Part shown: in pieces, positions 60,243 to 64,000 of the stretch
Layout: the number at the start of each line of letters is the position of its first letter
How positions within the stretch are numbered: position 1 is the stretch's first letter
Assembly (NCBI GenBank): GCA_964400515.1
Contig: CAYNTJ010000005.1
Span: 62,001 to 126,000, forward strand
Direction of reading: 5' to 3'
Length of the DNA: 64,000 nt
From: JAAYHV01 sp964400515
Lineage (GTDB): Bacteria > Bacillota > Clostridia > Peptostreptococcales > Anaerovoracaceae
The notes under the pieces: model-generated
Told to the model about the DNA's origin: nothing
Database searches by the model: none
Seen by the model: the letters and a program-made list of their open reading frames with translations, nothing else
Position numbers and translations under genes: made by a program

Positions 60243-61517
60243 CTATTCGTCGTCCTCTTCAGGTTTATTTTCAACTTTTATATTAACCTCTAAAGCCCTT
60301 CTTTCATCGGCCTTAGTAACAATTACTTTGAAATACTTTTTCTTTGCTTCATATACAAAACTATCCCCCACATTGGGTAATCTGTCTATCTGTAATACAA
60401 CCCATCCATTTATAGTAGTAACATCCAAATCTATTACTTCGTCGAACATGTCAAATATTTTTTCTACATTAGCTCCTCCCGAAACCTTATAGCTCCCGTT
60501 GTATAGCTTTGTTATTTCTTTTGATTCGATAATATCATGTTCATCATATATTTTGCCCACCAATTCTTCTATCAAGTCCTCCATGGTGACCAATCCTGCA
60601 GTTCCTCCATACTCATCCACCACTATTGCAATATGTGTTTTATTAGCCTGCATTTTTTTTAGTAAAACGGAAGCTTTCATGGAACCGGCAACAAATACTA
60701 CGGGTTTAACATAATTACTGATTTTTTGATCTTTACCCACTATATAGTTATGGAAATCCTTTTGATTAAGTACACCTAAAACATTATCTAAATCATCTTC
60801 ATAAACCGGCATTCTTGAAAATCCTGTGTTCAAAAACATCTGTCCAATTTCTTCTATTGATGTGTCTATCTCTATAGCCACCATATCCACCCTCGGAGTA
60901 AGCACATCCCACGCTTCTATGTCGTTAAATTCTATGGCATTGGTTATAAGTTCTCCACGGTCCATATCAATGCTTCCATCAGTTTGAGCCTCTTCCACTA
61001 TAGTTAAAAGCTCATCCTCTGTTATGCTTCTGTCATTACTAACATTGAATACTTTACTTATGAACTGTTTCCATTTTGAAAAAATCCAGTTTATCGGAGT
61101 AAGCATAATCATAAAAAAGTTTATTGCAGGAGCTGACCACATGGCAAATCTTTCAGGCTGCTCCTTGGCAATGCTCTTAGGAGATATCTCCCCAAATATT
61201 AAAACCACTATAGTTATTACTATAGTAGCTATAGTAGCTCCGTAGGATCCATATATGTCAACAAACATTACCGTAGCCACGGCTGTCATTGCTATGTTAA
61301 CTAAGTTATTACCTATTAGTATGGTTGATAAAAGCTCATTGTATCTTTCCTCTAATGCCAAAACCTTTTTGGCTCTACTGTTTCCATCATTCACCAGATT
61401 TTTTAACCTGATTCTACTGATGGAAGTAAAGGCGGTTTCCGTGGCAGAAAAATATGCCGAAAACATTATCAAAACAATTATTCCTAAAATATAATAGGTA
61501 AGTGTATTTTCATTCAT
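60243..61517 (-). CDS. HlyC/CorC-family membrane protein (DUF21, CBS pair, CorC domain)
   Basis: A 424-residue protein with an N-terminal DUF21 membrane domain of about four helices (MFSAYFSATETAFTSISRIRLKNLV, LVNIAMTAVATVMF, VLIFGEISPKSIAKE), a pair of CBS domains (VLTPRVDMVAIEI; VVDEYGGTAGLVTMEDLIEELVG) and a C-terminal CorC_HlyC domain. Relatives transport Mg2+ or Co2+ out of the cell. ATG 61517 is used, seven bases after GGAAGGA. It is the first gene of the secA-prfB-HAD-addB operon. Confidence 0.9.
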   Translation of the reverse strand: MNENTLTYYILGIIVLIMFSAYFSATETAFTSISRIRLKNLVNDGNSRAKKVLALEERYNELLSTILIGNNLVNIAMTAVATVMFVDIYGSYGATIATIVITIVVLIFGEISPKSIAKEQPERFAMWSAPAINFFMIMLTPINWIFSKWKQFISKVFNVSNDRSITEDELLTIVEEAQTDGSIDMDRGELITNAIEFNDIEAWDVLTPRVDMVAIEIDTSIEEIGQMFLNTGFSRMPVYEDDLDNVLGVLNQKDFHNYIVGKDQKISNYVKPVVFVAGSMKASVLLKKMQANKTHIAIVVDEYGGTAGLVTMEDLIEELVGKIYDEHDIIESKEITKLYNGSYKVSGGANVEKIFDMFDEVIDLDVTTINGWVVLQIDRLPNVGDSFVYEAKKKYFKVIVTKADERRALEVNIKVENKPEEDDE

Positions 61518-61553
61518 CATTTTATCCTTCCAAATCATAATAAATCAATATAT

Positions 61554-61582
61554 ATTATACTATAAAGCCATGTATATTTAAA
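61554..61582 (-). promoter_or_regulatory. Promoter of the CorC-secA-prfB-addB operon
   Basis: Minus-strand TTTAAA (61582-61577), 17-base spacer, perfect TATAAT (61559-61554). The -35 match is modest. Confidence 0.5.
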
Positions 61583-61597
61583 GTGATGAATTGGTGT

Positions 61598-61625
61598 ATA
61601 AAAAAACAGCAAGGTCAATTGCTGT
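61598..61625 (-). terminator. Terminator after the DUF1643 gene
   Basis: A 7-bp stem (ACAGCAA at 61606-61612, TTGCTGT at 61619-61625) that includes the stop codon, followed on the minus strand by seven Ts. Confidence 0.75.
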
Positions 61626-62229
61626 ATTTGTATAAATATTCCTCAACACTAAATTCATCCAGAGGGCTCTCCTTTTTTAAATACAAGGGATGATGGGGAT
61701 GTCCTTTAACTGATCTTTTACCGGCAGAATACCATTTTGCGTTATATTTAGTGCCAATTCTTATCATTTCCTCTAAACAACCGAAAAGGTATTCCCTTTT
61801 TTCAATAATAGTACCCCAAGCGGCCCAAAGAGAAGGTCTATCATCTTTTGTTTTACTAAGCACATATTCGAAAGCCTTCATGTTCTGCTCATGTAAAAAT
61901 CCATTACAACAGGTCTCCATATCATTTGGATTTGTAGCCCTATGGGCATAAACGTTAAACATTATAAAGCTATCATACCCATTGTTAAGTGCTATTCTTT
62001 CCACGGACTTTAATGTATTGTCCAAATCATTTGGCTTGGCCGTCGAGGGATTGATTCCAATGCATATTAATGGTTTATTGCCCTTAGTCCCCAATATATA
62101 TCTATAATTCTTGTATTCACAAGGAACATACATCCACTCATTAACATCATACTCTTCATTGAATATCTCTGATTTTCTCAACTCCCACTCAAAATCATAT
62201 GATGGTTTTGTAACTATTTTATTATTCAT
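61615..62229 (-). CDS. DUF1643-domain protein
   Basis: A 204-residue soluble protein of the DUF1643 family: RYILGTKGNKPLICIGINPSTAKPNDLDNTL, YDSFIMFNVYAHRATNPNDM and the C-terminal KGHPHHPLYLKK are typical, and the histidine cluster may be catalytic. No function is established. The ATG lies inside the end of the M20 amidohydrolase gene (8-base overlap), so the two are translated together. Confidence 0.82.
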   Translation of the reverse strand: MNNKIVTKPSYDFEWELRKSEIFNEEYDVNEWMYVPCEYKNYRYILGTKGNKPLICIGINPSTAKPNDLDNTLKSVERIALNNGYDSFIMFNVYAHRATNPNDMETCCNGFLHEQNMKAFEYVLSKTKDDRPSLWAAWGTIIEKREYLFGCLEEMIRIGTKYNAKWYSAGKRSVKGHPHHPLYLKKESPLDEFSVEEYLYKYSN

Positions 62230-63343
62230 TTTCCACCCCTGCTATAAGACAAAACAAATCAACAACTCCTTCAATAAGCTCATCATTAAAATCATATTCT
62301 TTAGAATGTAAAGGGGCATGGTTTTCTCCTGCTCCAATCCACATCATGGCTCCCTTGGTTTTTTCCAAAAAATATCCATAATCTTCTGAGGTTCTGAGGG
62401 CTTCCATTTCATGAATCACATAGCCTTTTTCCTTTGCTATGCTTTTTATTTTTGATACTATCTCACAATCGTTTCTGGTTTCCGGAAAAATATCCGAATA
62501 CTCTATCTCCATATCCAAAAAATACTTTTCTCCTTCTGCAGCTGCCAGCTTTCCTATATTGTTCTTCAATCTATCCAAATCTTTTTCTTTTTCTGCCCGG
62601 ATGGTTAAAAGCAGCCTTCCCTCATGAGCGGAAACACCGAAGGCTTCTTCTCCTACACTTACTTCAATTATCGTAGCCAACACCAAGCCTTCATTTTTTT
62701 CATCCCCTGTAAGATCTGAAAGCATATTGATGATATTTGCTATAGCATAGGCGGGATTTTTCCCCTTTTCCGGTTCGCTGGCATGGGAAGATACTCCATG
62801 ATATTTAATTATTATACCCATTGAAGCAAAGCATATGGTTTCATCCTTGATTCCAATATGCCCTAAGGGTATTCCCGGATAATTATGAAAAGCGTACATT
62901 TCATTAATATTTTTTTCACCGACTAAAAGTGATGCTTCCTTGGCTCCGGTGCCAATTTCTTCGGCATGCTGGAATATAAAGTAAATGTCTTCTGCGGCAC
63001 CTTTCTCATCCACTTCCATTGCAAAACCCGCAAGCACCGCCGCATGTCCATCATGACCACATTTGTGGGAAACTCCGGGAGTTATTGATGCATAAGATAA
63101 ATCAATGCTTTCATCAATGCTAACAGCGTCAAAATCAGCTCTAAAACCCATGGCTTTGCCCTTATTATCTCCACTGTATTTTGCATAGAACCAATTACCC
63201 TTATCAATGACCTTTAGGCGGGTATTATCCTTAATAAAGTTCATTAAAAATTCCTTTGTCTTGTATTCTTTTTCCGAAAGCTCGGCGATCTTATGTAGTT
63301 CGTGCCTAAGCTCAATTATTTTTTGTAAATTTTTATCCTTCAC
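62222..63343 (-). CDS. M20-family amidohydrolase/peptidase
   Basis: A 373-residue zinc amidohydrolase of the M20D type (hippurate/N-acyl-amino-acid hydrolase, IAA-Leu hydrolase, AbgB-like). Motifs: RHELHKIAELSEKEYKT, GFRADFDAVSI, SHKCGHDGHAAVLAGFA with the metal-binding CGHDGH, FQHAEEIGTGA with the Glu pair, and the dimerisation domain YHGVSSHASEPEKGKNPAYA. It releases free amino acids from acylated or amide substrates, which suits an amino acid fermenter. AGGAGG precedes ATG 63343. The substrate is unknown. Confidence 0.88.
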   Translation of the reverse strand: MKDKNLQKIIELRHELHKIAELSEKEYKTKEFLMNFIKDNTRLKVIDKGNWFYAKYSGDNKGKAMGFRADFDAVSIDESIDLSYASITPGVSHKCGHDGHAAVLAGFAMEVDEKGAAEDIYFIFQHAEEIGTGAKEASLLVGEKNINEMYAFHNYPGIPLGHIGIKDETICFASMGIIIKYHGVSSHASEPEKGKNPAYAIANIINMLSDLTGDEKNEGLVLATIIEVSVGEEAFGVSAHEGRLLLTIRAEKEKDLDRLKNNIGKLAAAEGEKYFLDMEIEYSDIFPETRNDCEIVSKIKSIAKEKGYVIHEMEALRTSEDYGYFLEKTKGAMMWIGAGENHAPLHSKEYDFNDELIEGVVDLFCLIAGVENE

Positions 63344-63371
63344 ATCGTCCTCCTAATATGACATCACTGTA

Positions 63372-63400
63372 ATTATACTTTTTTTATTGTATAAGTTCAA
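63372..63400 (-). promoter_or_regulatory. Sigma-A promoter of the amidohydrolase operon
   Basis: Minus-strand TTGAAC (63400-63395), 17-base spacer, perfect TATAAT (63377-63372). Confidence 0.7.
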
Positions 63401-63408
63401 CAGGGTAT

Positions 63409-63439
63409 TTGTCACCCTAATATAGTTTTAGGTTGACAA
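63409..63439. promoter_or_regulatory. Candidate BirA operator
   Basis: TTGTCACCC (63409-63417), 13 bases, GGTTGACAA (63431-63439). The arms are inverted repeats with one mismatch and, from memory, resemble the Firmicute BirA operator TTGTTAACC-N13-GGTTAACAA. The right arm covers the -35 box of birA. Confidence 0.55.
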
Positions 63440-63461
63440 TTATCCCTCTATTGTGTTAAAC
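63433..63461 (+). promoter_or_regulatory. Sigma-A promoter of birA
   Basis: A perfect TTGACA (63433-63438) and TTAAAC at 63456-63461 (or TAAACT one base later), about 20 bases before the ATG. Confidence 0.6.
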
Positions 63462-63482
63462 TCCTCTAAATAGGAGGATGCT

Positions 63483-64000
63483 ATGAAAACAGATATGGAA
63501 ATATTAGGTCTTTTAATAGATTATAAAAATAAGGAATACTTATCCGGAGAAAAATTGGCTTCCATGTTAAATATAAGCAGAAATTCCATATGGAAGGCCA
63601 TAGAAAAACTAAAAAAATCCGGATATGAGATTGATAGTGTTCATGGCAAGGGATATAGGCTGATTTCAAATTCCGATATTTTGTCGGAGGCAATAATTTC
63701 CAAGAATACCGATACAACTGTTATGGTTTTTGATGAATTAAGTTCAACAAACGAGCATATTAAAAAAATCCCAGCTTCTGATTTACCTTTTGTGGTAATC
63801 GCCGATGGCCAAACTCAAGGAAAGGGAAGACTCGGCAGAGAATTTGTTTCCGCCAAGGGCAAAGGACTTTACATGTCTTATTCCTTTAAACCCAAGCTGG
63901 CCCAGGGGGATACTATGCTAATAACCTGTGGGGTGGCCAACTTAGTACGTGAAGCGATTCTTGAAACCTGCCATTTGGACACTAAATTAAAATGGGTTAA
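63483..64000 (+). CDS. birA: Bifunctional biotin ligase/repressor BirA, 3' end cut by window
   Basis: The first 172 residues of BirA. An N-terminal winged helix (YLSGEKLASMLNISRNSIWKAIEKLKKSGYEI) is followed by the catalytic domain with ELSSTNEHIKK and the biotinyl-AMP loop GQTQGKGRLGREFVS (GRGRxG type). It attaches biotin to carboxylases and, with the N-terminal domain, represses biotin genes. TAGGAGG precedes ATG 63483. A possible BirA operator overlaps its own promoter. The stop lies outside the window. Confidence 0.95.
   Translation, partial: MKTDMEILGLLIDYKNKEYLSGEKLASMLNISRNSIWKAIEKLKKSGYEIDSVHGKGYRLISNSDILSEAIISKNTDTTVMVFDELSSTNEHIKKIPASDLPFVVIADGQTQGKGRLGREFVSAKGKGLYMSYSFKPKLAQGDTMLITCGVANLVREAILETCHLDTKLKWV

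Noticed and set aside
63481..63717. Minus-strand frame opposite birA
   Set aside because: It is a shadow of the clear birA coding frame and has no start signals.
1..64000. CRISPR arrays, tRNA or rRNA genes, prophage
   Set aside because: No regularly spaced repeats, no tRNA- or rRNA-like sequence and no phage structural or integrase genes were seen.

Overview
The window looks like chromosomal DNA of a low-GC, anaerobic, amino-acid-fermenting Firmicute (Clostridia or Tissierellia type). The main reasons are the complete oxidative ornithine degradation cluster, otherwise known from organisms such as Acetoanaerobium (Clostridium) sticklandii, a RocR-like sigma-54 activator, Firmicute-style Shine-Dalgarno sites, an F-type ATPase with a probable Na+-type c subunit, and AddB, SecA and BirA of Firmicute type. 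The species cannot be fixed from the sequence alone. No rRNA, tRNA or CRISPR was found.

Layout. 1-4411 (-): a tandem two-module acyl-CoA synthetase followed by ornithine racemase (cut by the window edge). 4555-5262: an IS200-type element. 5331-6683 (-): a radical SAM protein. 7011-8378 (+): purine permease. 8535-12525 (+): an Old-Yellow-Enzyme/enoate-reductase-like flavoprotein with a two-subunit aconitase X. 12600-13151: a phosphoribosyltransferase. 13174-13794 (-): class B sortase. 13901-18447 (+): phosphohexomutase, then a GlpA-like/FAD-oxidoreductase/DUF1667 triad. 18421-26433 (-): ord-ortA-ortB-oraS-oraE-reactivase-nfo. 26709-28118 (-): the RocR-like activator. 28184-30125: ProX-type deacylase, ArsR regulator, YkvI-like transporter. 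30246-35193 (+): sdpR-sdpI-yhfC-DUF3887 lipoprotein, then acyltransferase-DUF6320-esterase. 35190-41726 (-): aminotransferase, EamA exporter, a 39-residue membrane protein, PucR regulator, ornithine-cyclodeaminase-family reductase, second aminotransferase and PLP dehydratase. 41970-49752 (-): walJ-rlmH-atpIBEFHAGDC. 49861-52303 (-): two lipoproteins and 3-hydroxybutyryl-CoA dehydrogenase. 52409-61517 (-): CorC-like protein, secA, prfB (with its programmed frameshift), a HAD phosphatase and addB. 61615-63343 (-): DUF1643 protein and M20 amidohydrolase. 63483-end (+): birA, cut by the edge.

How the genes work together. The most complete story is ornithine fermentation: racemase makes D-ornithine, OraSE (B12/PLP) moves the amino group, Ord oxidises 2,4-diaminopentanoate, OrtAB thiolyses 2-amino-4-ketopentanoate to alanine and acetyl-CoA, and a MutL/GlmL-type ATPase probably reactivates the mutase. 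The regulatory DNA reads clearly: a near-consensus -24/-12 promoter precedes ord, two GCAAAT-N2-ATTTGC palindromes two helical turns apart lie about 160-185 bp upstream of it, and a third, longer copy overlaps the -35 box of the activator gene itself, implying autorepression. Two other groups pair a dehydratase with a reductase: aconitase X with an enoate reductase, and a threonine-dehydratase-fold enzyme with an ornithine-cyclodeaminase-fold enzyme. Both may strip hydroxyl groups from unusual amino or hydroxy acids before fermentation. The ATP synthase has an epsilon subunit without its C-terminal helices.
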